Part shown: piece after piece, positions 43,596-52,236 of the stretch | Layout of the letters: each line of letters starts with the position of its first letter | Numbering within the stretch: position 1 is the stretch's first letter | Source of the DNA: Deltaproteobacteria bacterium | GTDB taxonomy: Bacteria; Bdellovibrionota; Bdellovibrionia; Bdellovibrionales; JAMPXM01 | Direction of reading: 5' to 3' | NCBI GenBank assembly: GCA_017302795.1 | Contig: JAFLCB010000005.1 | Location: 1 to 64,000, forward strand | Length of the DNA: 64,000 nucleotides | Position numbers and translations under genes: made by a program | Notes under the pieces: model-generated | The model's database searches: none | Seen by the model: only the letters and a program-made list of their open reading frames with translations | What the model was told of the DNA's origin: nothing

Positions 43596-44225
43596 TTAAC
43601 CGGGAAGACCTTCGGCTTTGATCGCCTTTTGCACAGATGGTCGCTCTGTCATTCGCCCCATAAACTGTTTCAATGGTTCGAAGGGCGATAGATCGAACGC
43701 AATCATTCCCGACCATCTCAAAAGCGTTAGCAGATAAAAGTCCGCCACCGTGACTTGGGCACCCATTAAATACGGACGCGAAGACAAGCGCTCTGCAAGC
43801 AAGGTTAAGCGGCGCGCAATCACTTTTTTATTGTTCTCTTTGAATTCTGTGACGGCCTCTTGATTGGAAACCATACGCCCAATCGCGAACATCGCGCCCA
43901 TCGACTTGTGCACTTCCGCCGAAAGATAGTTCAAGAGCTCGAGCATTTCGTAGCGCTCAGGCGTCCCGGCCTTCGGCATCAACGCAGTGTCGGGCTTCTG
44001 ATCTGCAAGAAATTGCAAAATTGGAGAAACTTCCGTCATGACTTGGCCGTCCGGAAGCTGAAGCGCTGGCACATAACCCTTGGGATTAATTTTCAGAAAA
44101 TCTTGGTCATCGAATGTTTTCTTTTTTGCCAAGTCGACGCGAATCACTTCGCAATTCAAACCAAGCTCGTTGATTGTCGAGTGAACTGCGAACGAACATG
44201 CGCCCGGTGCAAAATAGAGTTTCAT
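43596..44225 (-). CDS. Glutathione S-transferase
   Basis: 209 residues. N-terminal thioredoxin-like domain MKLYFAPGACSFAVHSTINE carries the beta-class Cys10 region, then YVPALQLPDGQVMTEVSPIL with the cis-Pro and the ES/VS glutathione-binding turn; the C-terminal helical domain ends MGRMTERPSVQKAI with the capping N-box. It matches bacterial GstA (beta class), which conjugates or reduces glutathione adducts. Overlaps the TIGR02147 gene by 4 nt, though the stop-start overlap on the minus strand makes GST the downstream gene. Confidence 0.93.
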   Translation of the reverse strand: MKLYFAPGACSFAVHSTINELGLNCEVIRVDLAKKKTFDDQDFLKINPKGYVPALQLPDGQVMTEVSPILQFLADQKPDTALMPKAGTPERYEMLELLNYLSAEVHKSMGAMFAIGRMVSNQEAVTEFKENNKKVIARRLTLLAERLSSRPYLMGAQVTVADFYLLTLLRWSGMIAFDLSPFEPLKQFMGRMTERPSVQKAIKAEGLPG

Positions 44226-45196
44226 GCGTGACCTCCTTCGACTTTATCAGTTACTGGAAACAATTGAATGTTGATTTGATAAACTCGCTCACCCTTGGAG
44301 GATTCGCGTTTGACCATAAGGTCTTTCTGAATACGTTTTCTTAGTTGGCGCAGTTCGAAACGAACCTGTTCAAATTCTTGTTGGGTCATCGCCATCGTCA
44401 GTGCGCCAAATTCGCGATCTTTAGGAGAGTCTTTGAAAAGCGACTCAATACCTAGATATATGAGCTCTGCCTGAAGTTTACGAATCATTTCTACAGGAAG
44501 TTCTTGGGGGGCTTCGATAAGATCGCGGCCCTTTACGACTCGTCCGTTCTCTGACTTCAGGTCGCCGTTGTCAATCAGCCGCTTGAGTTCGCCGCGAATG
44601 TCCTCTGGGGAAGTCTTCGCCCTCACCAGCCGGTAAAGTTCATCGGGATCAAAACTTACTCCATACTGTTCAGACATTGCATAGAGAACCCAGCCCATCC
44701 AACCCGGAACCTTGTCCCAGGCCTCTTGGTTGATTTCGCCGCTAGCAAACGCGCGCCGGGCACGGAGATCAGCCAGTTCCTTTAAATATTGATTTCGCTG
44801 AATTGGTTCGGTTTCCTGACCGTAATGGACTAGCGCACGAAACTCTTCTGCTTCTGATTTATGCAATCGAAGTGCTTTCGCAAAACGCACAATCATGTCG
44901 TCTGACAGATTTCGGCGACCTTCAATAATGAGCTTCAGATAGTTCGGTGATTTAATGTCGGCAGCGGCCGAGAACGCAGAGTAAGAATACTGGCGGAGAC
45001 CAGTACTTTCAACTTTTCTTCGGTACTGATAGACGTCCTTTAAGTACTGCCGAAAATCTGTGTATGTCCCTAATGCTGGGGCGCCAGAAGGAACATCTAG
45101 TTTCGCTTTCGTCTTTCCCGCAATCGGCACCGTGGATTCAATGGCGTTATTGGTAGGCGCGGAAGGCAGGGCGGGCGAGATATCGATGTATTCCAT
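44222..45196 (-). CDS. TIGR02147/DUF4423-family regulator
   Basis: 324 residues from ATG 45196 (MEYIDISP); the longer frame to 45361 is rejected because it crosses the structured repeat. Motifs TYTDFRQYLKDVYQYRRK, YSYSAFSAAADIKSPNYLKL, IEGRRNLSDDMIVRFAKAL and the later winged-helix-like SPEDIRGELKRLIDNGDLK are the TIGR02147 family, abundant in Fibrobacteres and Bdellovibrionota and thought to be transcription factors. Its 5' leader holds a large hairpin and repeat copy A, possible cis-regulation. The gst gene overlaps its end by 4 nt. Confidence 0.9.
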   Translation of the reverse strand: MEYIDISPALPSAPTNNAIESTVPIAGKTKAKLDVPSGAPALGTYTDFRQYLKDVYQYRRKVESTGLRQYSYSAFSAAADIKSPNYLKLIIEGRRNLSDDMIVRFAKALRLHKSEAEEFRALVHYGQETEPIQRNQYLKELADLRARRAFASGEINQEAWDKVPGWMGWVLYAMSEQYGVSFDPDELYRLVRAKTSPEDIRGELKRLIDNGDLKSENGRVVKGRDLIEAPQELPVEMIRKLQAELIYLGIESLFKDSPKDREFGALTMAMTQQEFEQVRFELRQLRKRIQKDLMVKRESSKGERVYQINIQLFPVTDKVEGGHA

Positions 45197-45285
45197 GCTA
45201 AGAGGCTTCCACCGAGTCCAACGATTGACAAGCGGTTGCGCGAGCTTGGAAGCGTCGCAACGCTCCGGCTGTTTGCGTCGCTGCG

Positions 45286-45320
45286 CCTTGGCGACCCTCC
45301 ACAGGAGGGCCCCGCCAAGG
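45286..45320. repeat. Strong hairpin in the leader of the TIGR02147 gene
   Basis: CCTTGGCG-A-CCCTCC (45286-45300) pairs with GGAGGG-CCC-CGCCAAGG (45304-45320): an 8-bp and a 6-bp stem separated by a small internal loop, with a 3-nt ACA loop. It lies 90 nt upstream of the ATG of the minus-strand regulator gene and directly adjoins repeat copy A, so both would be in one mRNA leader. Confidence 0.85.
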
Positions 45321-45391
45321 GGCTGCGTCTCGGGCGAGCCTCGCTCCTTCGAAGCTCTCACCCTCGTTCCGTGCAGTAGCGCGGAAAGATT
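45321..45391. repeat. Dispersed structured repeat, copy A
   Basis: About 71 bp, roughly 85 percent identical to 47560-47630. Conserved block CTCCTTCGAAGCTCTCACCC is shared; the 3' part folds as TTCCGTGC-AGTA-GCGCGGAA, where three of the pairs differ from copy B yet remain paired. Located upstream of the TIGR02147 gene. Probably a REP-like mobile or regulatory element; identity unknown. Confidence 0.8.
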
Positions 45392-45426
45392 AGGGTGTTT
45401 TTAACTGCGCGTTAAGTTGGCTGCTG

Positions 45427-46842
45427 CTAGTTCATGGGTAGGCGGAGTTGCGTCGTTGGAGTGTGGATACGCGCGACCGTCAGAACAATTCGGTCGACCA
45501 GCGAATCCGCTGTCGCACTGCGGACTGTCAATTCAACTTGAAGGTTTCCACGGCCATCGTTTTTCAAAAGGCGAGCGTCGCGAATCACGTCGACCAACCG
45601 ACCATCGACGGGAACGACTTCCCCATCAATAACGGTAATGGCGGGCGAGACCGTGATACCAACATTAGGTTGGTCACTGGAATTCGGTTTCGCTAATGGG
45701 CCCGTAACTTGAACCAAGTCTGGCACAACACGGTTCCATTGATCGAGAAGATTCATGTGCATTGTGATCGCAAAGTTGGACGCTCCGCCAATAGTTTCCG
45801 ATGTCGTCAACGTCAGCCTGTTCACCACATTGTAACCCGATGGATTTTTTGTCGTGTTTAAAAGAATCGACATCAAACGATCGTATTCTGGATTTTTAGA
45901 AACACCTGGCGCATTGCCTTCAATATAAAGACTGGCGCTGGTGTGACGTGCGATCATGTGAGCTGTCCGAATTTTACCGCTGGAAGCTTCCTGAATTTTT
46001 ATGTGCACGGTTTTGCAGCCGCCTGAAAGGTCCATGCACGCAACATCAGCCATAATAAACGGCTCGCGAGTAATGGCGCCAACTCGATATTGCATCACTT
46101 CATCGACGGCTCCTTCCATCTCGACCTGAGCTTTGTTTCCATTCCGCAAATATTTGAAGGCGAGCTTTCCTCGGCGCGATGTCCAGTCTACTTCGAAAGA
46201 CGAAAGCTGAATCGAATGAGCTAGCGCTTTATTTTCCGCGCGAGACTGAGGATCCAGCATCGCTTCCTGATTGTTCACCAGGACATAGAGCTGTTCGCGC
46301 AGAGTATCTTGGCCTGCGCCAGTGTAATACAAAGTTTCACCTGGGCCTGAACGTATGTCGCTCGCGACCTTTTCACCTAAGAATGCGCCCGCTTGGTCAA
46401 GGGCAGCTTTTTTAGAAAAAATTTGGTCCGGAGATTGACCCGATGGATCGTAATAGACCACTGATTCAACTCGCGGATCCATCTGCTGGATTTTTGCGGT
46501 TAAATCGGCAGGATCTGCTCCCGGATCCGGCTCCAGCTCGCGCACTTGACCGACATTCGTCGTTCCGAGGTCTTCGCCTCTCTTGTGTACGGCAGCCGAC
46601 TGTCCAGAAGCTTTATCTAATTCATTTGGGGTGGGAGACGGTTTCGCCGGGCCCGCAGAGACTTTCGCCGGCGCTGCGCCCGGTTTAGGTTGTGCACCTT
46701 CTTGTTGATTGGAACAAGCCGTCGTCAGTGCCAATGCCGCCGCTAGTGCGAAAATCGCTTGAACGTAGAATCGAGGAGCCGCATTGAATATGCGTCGATT
46801 TGCCATCTTCTGGTTGGCAGATTTTGAATTGAGTGATCGCAT
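45427..46842 (-). CDS. Large lipoprotein of unknown function
   Basis: 471 residues with GAGGAGT upstream. Lipobox ALTTAC (Cys about 43) after the hydrophobic segment AIFALAAALALTTA; then a Pro/Ala-rich linker (QPKPGAAPAKVSAGPAKPS) typical of proteins crossing the periplasm from a membrane anchor. The mature part is beta-rich with repeated Ile/Val strands and a C-terminal LTVARIHTPTTQLRLPMN; one Cys pair (DVACMDLSGGC). Family not recognised. About 460 bp of upstream non-coding DNA precede it. Confidence 0.7.
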   Translation of the reverse strand: MRSLNSKSANQKMANRRIFNAAPRFYVQAIFALAAALALTTACSNQQEGAQPKPGAAPAKVSAGPAKPSPTPNELDKASGQSAAVHKRGEDLGTTNVGQVRELEPDPGADPADLTAKIQQMDPRVESVVYYDPSGQSPDQIFSKKAALDQAGAFLGEKVASDIRSGPGETLYYTGAGQDTLREQLYVLVNNQEAMLDPQSRAENKALAHSIQLSSFEVDWTSRRGKLAFKYLRNGNKAQVEMEGAVDEVMQYRVGAITREPFIMADVACMDLSGGCKTVHIKIQEASSGKIRTAHMIARHTSASLYIEGNAPGVSKNPEYDRLMSILLNTTKNPSGYNVVNRLTLTTSETIGGASNFAITMHMNLLDQWNRVVPDLVQVTGPLAKPNSSDQPNVGITVSPAITVIDGEVVPVDGRLVDVIRDARLLKNDGRGNLQVELTVRSATADSLVDRIVLTVARIHTPTTQLRLPMN

Positions 46843-47302
46843 AGGGACTCCTCGTTACACGGAAAGTTTCCGACTAAATACTTTGGACTCAACGTCTTCT
46901 ATGGCAATTGAAAAGCAATCACAGTGCCCAAATTTTCATGGTCGAAAACGAATTGATCGACCTTAGACCGAAGTTTCCGCTGCGAAAAAAACGTCGTGCG
47001 CCGATCCGCGGCTTCTGAAGTGCCCAGATCTGTCACCAATTGAGAAAAAAGTTTTTCAACGGATTTACGTTTGAAAAAAACGTTAGGTCGAATCTAGATC
47101 GTCAAGAGGTGTGAGCTTTTTAACACCTGTCAAAAAGTCAGACAGCCATTTCGCACGCACCACTTTTAAACCGTCCTATTGCGAGACCCACTATTCCATT
47201 CGAGGTATTAGCTAGTTAGACTGATCTCAGTTCACAAACAGCTCTGCCAAGCGGTCCGTTGTGTCGCAGAGATAGTCAGAAGATTTAAGCATGGAGGAAT
47301 TT
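46843..47302. other. Divergent intergenic region
   Basis: 460 bp between the lipoprotein and the small membrane-protein genes, read in opposite directions from here. Contains small inverted repeat AGGTGT-N10-ACACCT (about 47109-47130) and AT-rich tracts such as GTTTGAAAAAAACG, possible promoter elements; no box can be named with confidence. Confidence 0.45.
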
Positions 47303-47542
47303 ATGGCGACAAAAAAAACACCGCAGGTACGAATCATCAAGAAGCAATACACACGCAAGGAAGTTTTCGAAAGCCTCGTTTATGAGCTTAAACCGTTTGT
47401 TATTGCCGCAACTGGCTTTGCAAGCGCCGTCTACTTTACTCAACAGCACAACACGATTGCGAAGTACTTTAGCATGGCAATGATGCTCGGCGGACTTGTC
47501 ATCCTTTACTGGCGTGCAAAAGACCGCGGCATTATTCAATAG
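47303..47542 (+). CDS. Small two-helix membrane protein
   Basis: 79 residues from ATG 47303, with GGAGG 5 nt upstream; an in-frame ATG at 47291 overlaps that site. Basic N-terminal tail (MATKKTPQVRIIKKQYTRKE), then two membrane helices (FVIAATGFASAVYF and YFSMAMMLGGLVILYW) and a short C-terminus. No known domain. Repeat copy B starts 18 bp after the stop. Confidence 0.7.
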   Translation: MATKKTPQVRIIKKQYTRKEVFESLVYELKPFVIAATGFASAVYFTQQHNTIAKYFSMAMMLGGLVILYWRAKDRGIIQ

Positions 47543-47559
47543 TGGCGCTTCGCCCTCCG

Positions 47560-47630
47560 GGCTACGTCTCGGGTGAGCCGCGCTCCTTCGAAGCTCTCAC
47601 CCACGTTCGATGCAGGAGCATCGAAAGATT
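47560..47630. repeat. Dispersed structured repeat, copy B
   Basis: Partner of 45321-45391. Contains CTCCTTCGAAGCTCTCACCC and ends in the perfect hairpin TTCGATGC-AGGA-GCATCGAA followed by AGATT, as in copy A. GGGTGAG near the start can also pair with CTCACCC. It sits in the 107 bp between two convergent genes, a place where a 3'-end or terminator-like structure could act on both. Confidence 0.8.
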
Positions 47631-47649
47631 TTGGGCGTGGCGCTACGGC

Positions 47650-48438
47650 CTACGTTTTGTCGAAAATTGCGGTTTCTAGTTGATGATCCCGAAGCCACCG
47701 GCGATGAAGCCGCGCTTCGGGATCAAACGTTTCCACTAAATTCCAAAATCTTACTGAATGATTCGCATGAACGAGATGTGCCAGTTCGTGAATGACGACG
47801 TAGTCGATGACCGCCTCTGGAGCGAAAACCAATTTCCAGTTCAGACTTATATGACCGGAAGTTGAGCAACTTCCCCAGCGAGTTTTTTGGTTTCGGAATG
47901 ACAAGCCCGAAACCTTCAATTTCATTTTTTCGGACCAAAACTGAATCCGTTCGGTCAAGTGCCGACGAGCCTCCGCTTCTGAAAATTTCGCGAGTCCTTC
48001 TTTCAGGTTTTGGCGAAGCATCTCGCCGGCGAGCGAAAACATCGGACCGGGCAAATGAGCAACGAGATAGTTCTCTACAATTTCAAATTGCAGCCTCGCT
48101 TTTTCGCTTTGTTCAAAAATGAGCTGCCGTTCTATTCCGTAAAACCGAAACAACTCGCCAGGTAGAAACTTTTTGGGCGGATTCTTTTTCAGGAGATTTT
48201 CGCGCCGAGAGGTTTGCCGAGCTTGTTGTTTTTCAATCCATTCCAGATTTGCTAATACAAACTCTTTAATCAGCGTTTCAGAAACACGTTTAGGAACCAA
48301 AACCTGCACTTGGCCCATGTGATCCACGGTCATCTTCAAACGTGCAGCCACCAAACGTCCAAATACCCGCCGCTGGCGGCTTTCGACGATCTTCAGCTTA
48401 ATATTTAACACCCGACTTGGGCCAACTTGGATCTCCAC
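47650..48438 (-). CDS. YgjP/SprT-like zinc metallopeptidase (DUF45)
   Basis: 262 residues. HELAHLVHANHSVRFW gives the HExxH-x5-H zinc site; upstream RFYGIERQLIFEQ and WGSCSTSGHISLNWKLV are conserved in the YgjP/DUF45 (Pfam PF01863) family. Probably an intracellular protease-like enzyme of unknown target. The start ATG overlaps the 5' part of the divergent SrkA frame. Confidence 0.9.
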   Translation of the reverse strand: MEIQVGPSRVLNIKLKIVESRQRRVFGRLVAARLKMTVDHMGQVQVLVPKRVSETLIKEFVLANLEWIEKQQARQTSRRENLLKKNPPKKFLPGELFRFYGIERQLIFEQSEKARLQFEIVENYLVAHLPGPMFSLAGEMLRQNLKEGLAKFSEAEARRHLTERIQFWSEKMKLKVSGLSFRNQKTRWGSCSTSGHISLNWKLVFAPEAVIDYVVIHELAHLVHANHSVRFWNLVETFDPEARLHRRWLRDHQLETAIFDKT

Positions 48439-48528
48439 GATTTTGCAGTAAACCTGAACTTCGTTCGCGAACGCAAGTTCGGATTAACAGTGACTTCGCC
48501 AATCCAACCAAATACAGATCAGGGCCAC

Positions 48529-49557
48529 ATGAGTCGTTCAGTATTCGATGACCTCAACCCCGATGTTATTCTTGGTGCCTGTGAAGAACTTGGGTTTTTA
48601 CCTACAGGCGAAGTAACACAGCTCAATAGCTATGAAAATCGTGTCTTCGATATCAAAGTCGAAGCTGACGACCGAATCGACGAAACTTCCGGGCCGCGCC
48701 ACGCCATCATAGCAAAGTTTTATCGGCCGGGACGCTGGTCACACGACGCCATTCGCGACGAACATTTGTTCCTGTCGGATTTGCGTAGCGAAGGAATCGC
48801 CGCAGTAGCTCCTTTCGAAATTCCAACGCAGCTAAAATCACGTCGAGCAAACGATGCGGAATTTTCTTTTATGCATGAAGGCTTTATCACCGCTGTATTT
48901 CCGAAAAAGCTTGGCCGAATGCCGCAAGAATTCCTCGGCGATGAACTGAAACAAGTCGGTCGGCTGCTTGCGCGTATTCACAATGTTGGAGCCCGCAGAA
49001 GGGCTACCTACCGGCCGACGTTGAACGCTGAAACTTATGGCTACCAAGCCCTCGACCGCCTGGAGGGGGTGGTTTATCCCGAATTGTGGAATCGATACCA
49101 AGACGCAGCGGAAGCAATCTGTGAATTCTTGGACGATGAACTTGATCCGCGCGATGAAATTCGTATTCACGGCGATTGCCACAAAGGCAACCTCCTACAG
49201 TACGACCTGCGCGGAGAAAAAGGTTTCAATTTCGTCGACTTCGACGACTGCTGCAATGGTCCGCCGGTTCAGGATTTTTTCATGCTTTTGTCCGGAGCGA
49301 GCGATCTGGATGACCAAGCGAAGTCTGAACTTGAGGACTTACTGACTGGCTACGATGAACTGCGAGCCGTGCCCGACAACCTCTATTTGCTGGAAGCATT
49401 GCGCGGTTTAAGAATTCTACATTACGCCGGATGGATCGCCGCACGATGGGATGACCCGTTTTTCCCCAGCCTTTTCCCCGACTTCAAAGGGCAGAATAGT
49501 TACAACTGGTGGGCGGATGAATGCCTTCGGATCGAACAGATTGCATCTGGGCTATAG
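48529..49557 (+). CDS. srkA: Stress response kinase A (YihE/RdoA)
   Basis: 342 residues from ATG 48529; the frame extends to 48427 but that part overlaps the divergent protease gene. APH-like fold: hinge FITAVFPKKLGRM, catalytic HGDCHKGNLL, metal site FVDFDDCCNGPPVQD. This combination and length match SrkA, a Ser/Thr kinase that lowers stress-induced death by opposing MazF in E. coli. No toxin-antitoxin pair is seen in the window. Confidence 0.92.
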   Translation: MSRSVFDDLNPDVILGACEELGFLPTGEVTQLNSYENRVFDIKVEADDRIDETSGPRHAIIAKFYRPGRWSHDAIRDEHLFLSDLRSEGIAAVAPFEIPTQLKSRRANDAEFSFMHEGFITAVFPKKLGRMPQEFLGDELKQVGRLLARIHNVGARRRATYRPTLNAETYGYQALDRLEGVVYPELWNRYQDAAEAICEFLDDELDPRDEIRIHGDCHKGNLLQYDLRGEKGFNFVDFDDCCNGPPVQDFFMLLSGASDLDDQAKSELEDLLTGYDELRAVPDNLYLLEALRGLRILHYAGWIAARWDDPFFPSLFPDFKGQNSYNWWADECLRIEQIASGL

Positions 49558-49749
49558 CTCTAGCCGAACACGAACACATCACCGATATAGACACGCGGCA
49601 TCAGCGTAAAATTTCTATAAAGTTATCCACCGACCTTAACTTTCTTAAACCCTCGGTCGCTTATGCCTGCTCGAGTACGCCGCGGCGCGCTTGGGTGCGC
49701 GCGAAGGTACCTTTGGTGCACGAAAAAGTGTTAGCCTCCGAGCCTTTGC

Positions 49750-49842
49750 GGCCGGGTCCCGCACAACGGAGCGCCGCTAATCCCGCCAGGTCCGAAAGGA
49801 AGCAACGGTACCGGATGCGATGTGTGATGTGGGGTGCCCGGT
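49750..49842 (+). ncRNA. ffs: Signal recognition particle RNA, small bacterial type
   Basis: The conserved SRP core is clear at 49784-49809: CCGCCAGGTCCGAAAGGAAGC with the GGAA-type tetraloop and the symmetric AGG.../GAAGCA loops that bind Ffh. The outer stem pairs CCGGGTCCCGCAC (about 49752-49764) with GTGGGGTGCCCGG (about 49829-49841). A 93-nt helix 8-only RNA, 80 nt upstream of dnaX as in many bacteria. Ends are estimated from pairing. Confidence 0.93.
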
Positions 49843-49921
49843 CACCATTTTCACAACATTCAGTCGCGTTTCGGGACATCGAACCTCGAAACGAGTCGGT
49901 GGTCGCGGAGTTAAGCACGGA

Positions 49922-51889
49922 ATGTCGCAGTATCAAGTCATCGCAAGAAAATGGCGTCCACAGTCGTTTCAAGATTTGGTCGGTCAAGACCACATTTCGA
50001 CAACGCTCTTGAATGCCCTCCGCGGTGATCGACTTCCTCAGGCACTTTTGTTTACCGGTGTTCGAGGTACGGGAAAAACTTCGACGGCCCGGATTTTGGC
50101 GAAGTCCCTTCGGTGCTCGAATGTGAAGGATTATGTTCCATGCGGACAATGTCGTGACTGCGAAGACATCGCAACTTCACGCGCTGTGGATGTTGTGGAA
50201 ATCGATGGGGCGTCCAACAACGGCGTCGATGCTATTCGCGAACTTCGGGACAGTGTCGGTTATATGCCGTCCAGCGGCCGCTACAAAATTTATATCATCG
50301 ACGAAGTCCACATGCTCTCGACCGCTGCCTTCAACGCACTCTTGAAGACTCTGGAAGAACCACCAGCTCACGTCGTTTTCATTTTAGCTACGACCGAGTC
50401 GCAAAAAATTCCGAATACGATTTTGTCTCGTTGCCAAAGATTTGATTTCCGCCGCATTCCTTCCAGACAAATCGCTGATCAGCTGATGAAAATCTGTTCT
50501 GCCGAAGGCGTTCACGTTGGCCCCGAAGCACTGTGGTCGATTGCCCGCCAAGCGGATGGATCGATGCGCGATAGTCAGAGCTTACTGGATCAAGTGATCA
50601 CATTTTCAAATAAAGATATTACTTTAGAAAAAGTGATTGAAGTTCTTGGCCTCACGGATCGTCAACTTGTGATCGACGGAACTTCGGCGCTTATTCGACG
50701 AGATGCGAGCCTTGCGCTGCAATTGATTGAAAAAGTAAATCGCAGTGGCGTGGATCCTAAGGTTTTCGCGCAAGATTTACTTGAAGAAGTTCGCAATGCC
50801 CTGATGGTCCGCCTCTGCAAGGAAGACCCAGCGAGAGTCGTTGATTTGTCTGACAGCGAAATACAGGCGCTTCAGAAACTCGCCGATGAAACGACAGAAG
50901 AAGATCTACACACTCTTTTCGACATGATGCTCAAAGGTGTTTCAGATCTCCTTCGAGCTTCCGATCCTCGTCTAGTTTTGGAAATGACTATGTTGCGAGT
51001 TTCTTCGGCGCCGACCATGATCAACCTTCGTCAGTTGATGAGCGGCGCGCAGATCACGAGCCCCCCCTCACGGCCGACGCTGGCACCGCCGGTCGCAATC
51101 AATTCAACTTCCACCGGCAGCCCCTCGGGTCGAACACCGGGTTCAGCATCAACGGTTTCAACAGTTTCAACGGTTTCAACAGTTTCAACAGTTTCAATTC
51201 CCGTGACAGGTTCAATCTCTGGTTCGCAACAAAATTCTACAGCGGCTGCCAATGGTGCCGGTAGCGTTTCTGGGGGCGTTTCTGGGGGCGTTTCTGGGAG
51301 TGTCTCTGGGAGTGTCTCTGGCGGCACTTCTGGGAACTCGAAATACACCGTTGATTCTTTCACTCGGGCCGTCAAAGCTGGTGCTGCGAAAACGACCGGA
51401 ACCAAGTCCGTAGTGACCGCTCTGCCGCCGGAAACGAAGGTTCACGTGAACGGCGACGACGATCGCGATGCTTCACCGAAGTCATCCGATCCGTGGCTGA
51501 CGTTTGTCTATCGCGTACGCAAAGCCAACGGTCTGCTAGGAGCAATGCTTGAAAATACCCACATTATTGAAAACTCGACCGACCGCCTTGTTCTGGGAGT
51601 TCCTAAAAAAGTGGGCTTCGTTATCGACAAGTTGCGCGATCCAGAAAATCTGAAACGGATCGAACAATTCGTCGAGACATTTTGGGAAAAGCATTTGAAA
51701 GTAGAAGTGAAATTGGATGACGGTAGCCAGGACGCGATGACACCGCGAGCGCGTGAAGAGCGGTCCCGAGTCGAAAAAACTCAGTCTATCGAAGCCGCCG
51801 TGGAACAGAATCCACTTGTGCGAACAGCTAAGAATGTTTTTAAAACTCAAGTGAAGACAATTCGCGATTCCGACAAGTCGTCGAAGTAA
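49922..51889 (+). CDS. dnaX: DNA polymerase III subunit tau (DnaX)
   Basis: 655 residues from ATG 49922 (MSQYQVIARKWRPQSFQDLV), the highly conserved DnaX start; the frame upstream covers the SRP RNA. Walker A GVRGTGKT at 46-53, zinc Cys65/74/77/80, DEVH and SRC motifs follow; it loads the beta clamp as clamp-loader ATPase. The linker after residue 370 carries tandem TVS and VSGG repeats, and the C-terminal part (PWLTFVYRVRKANGLLGAML) would bind polymerase. No programmed frameshift for a short gamma form is evident. First gene of a run with ybaB, recR, mglA and ilvE. Confidence 0.97.
   Translation: MSQYQVIARKWRPQSFQDLVGQDHISTTLLNALRGDRLPQALLFTGVRGTGKTSTARILAKSLRCSNVKDYVPCGQCRDCEDIATSRAVDVVEIDGASNNGVDAIRELRDSVGYMPSSGRYKIYIIDEVHMLSTAAFNALLKTLEEPPAHVVFILATTESQKIPNTILSRCQRFDFRRIPSRQIADQLMKICSAEGVHVGPEALWSIARQADGSMRDSQSLLDQVITFSNKDITLEKVIEVLGLTDRQLVIDGTSALIRRDASLALQLIEKVNRSGVDPKVFAQDLLEEVRNALMVRLCKEDPARVVDLSDSEIQALQKLADETTEEDLHTLFDMMLKGVSDLLRASDPRLVLEMTMLRVSSAPTMINLRQLMSGAQITSPPSRPTLAPPVAINSTSTGSPSGRTPGSASTVSTVSTVSTVSTVSIPVTGSISGSQQNSTAAANGAGSVSGGVSGGVSGSVSGSVSGGTSGNSKYTVDSFTRAVKAGAAKTTGTKSVVTALPPETKVHVNGDDDRDASPKSSDPWLTFVYRVRKANGLLGAMLENTHIIENSTDRLVLGVPKKVGFVIDKLRDPENLKRIEQFVETFWEKHLKVEVKLDDGSQDAMTPRAREERSRVEKTQSIEAAVEQNPLVRTAKNVFKTQVKTIRDSDKSSK
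51152..51196 (+). repeat. Five 9-bp tandem repeats in dnaX
   Basis: Units ACNGTTTCA repeated five times, in frame, encode TVSTVSTVSTVSTVS in the interdomain linker of DnaX. Unit length is a multiple of three, so copy-number change keeps the frame. Adjacent to the 12-bp repeats at 51261-51332. Confidence 0.9.
51261..51332 (+). repeat. Six 12-bp tandem repeats in dnaX
   Basis: Units near GGGGCGTTTCTG repeated six times with small changes, encoding (VSGG/VSGS) repeats in the DnaX linker; in frame. Identical first copies grade into diverged ones, the usual look of a slippage-grown minisatellite in a disordered hinge. Confidence 0.9.
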
Positions 51890-51900
51890 GGGAGAAGGCA

Positions 51901-52236
51901 ATGAAAGGTAAAGGCGGATTTGGCGGTGGTGGCATGGCTGGAATTATGCGCCAGGCAAATCAAATGCAGGCAAAAATTAAAAAGCTTCAGGAAGAACTCA
52001 ACGAACGCACGCATGAAGGCACTTCAGGCGGCGGGGCCGTGAAAGCGGTTTTTAAGGGCGAAACCAAGTTGATGTCATTGACCATTTCTCCGGACGCTAT
52101 GAAGGCCGGCGATGCTGAAATGCTTCAGGACATGGTTGTCGGTGCGGTGAATGATGCTTTGAAAAAAGCCAAAGATACGCAAGCTGCTGAGATGGAAAAA
52201 ATCACGGGCGGTCTTGGTCTTTCGGGAATGTTCTAA
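51901..52236 (+). CDS. ybaB: YbaB/EbfC nucleoid-associated protein
   Basis: 111 residues; ATG 51901 after GGGAGAAGG. Gly-rich start GKGGFGGGGMAGIMRQANQM then the dimeric YbaB fold (AKIKKLQEELNERTHEGTSG, DAMKAGDAEMLQDMVVGAV). A DNA-binding protein regularly found between dnaX and recR. Its stop overlaps the recR ATG by 1 nt. Confidence 0.95.
   Translation: MKGKGGFGGGGMAGIMRQANQMQAKIKKLQEELNERTHEGTSGGGAVKAVFKGETKLMSLTISPDAMKAGDAEMLQDMVVGAVNDALKKAKDTQAAEMEKITGGLGLSGMF

Noticed and set aside
45197-45361. N-terminal extension of the TIGR02147 protein by 55 residues
   Set aside because: It would translate the strong hairpin and part of the dispersed repeat; family members begin near the chosen ATG at 45196.
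49820-49921. DnaX extended upstream by 34 residues
   Set aside because: The extension would start within the SRP RNA; MSQYQVIARKWRP is the usual DnaX N-terminus.
51152-51332. CRISPR-like array in dnaX
   Set aside because: Direct 9- and 12-bp units without spacers, in frame in a coding linker; not a CRISPR.
51770-51785. A6 run near the end of dnaX as a tau/gamma frameshift signal
   Set aside because: The run is GAA AAA ACT in frame, not in X XXY YYZ phase, and lies near the C-terminus, far from where a gamma form would end.
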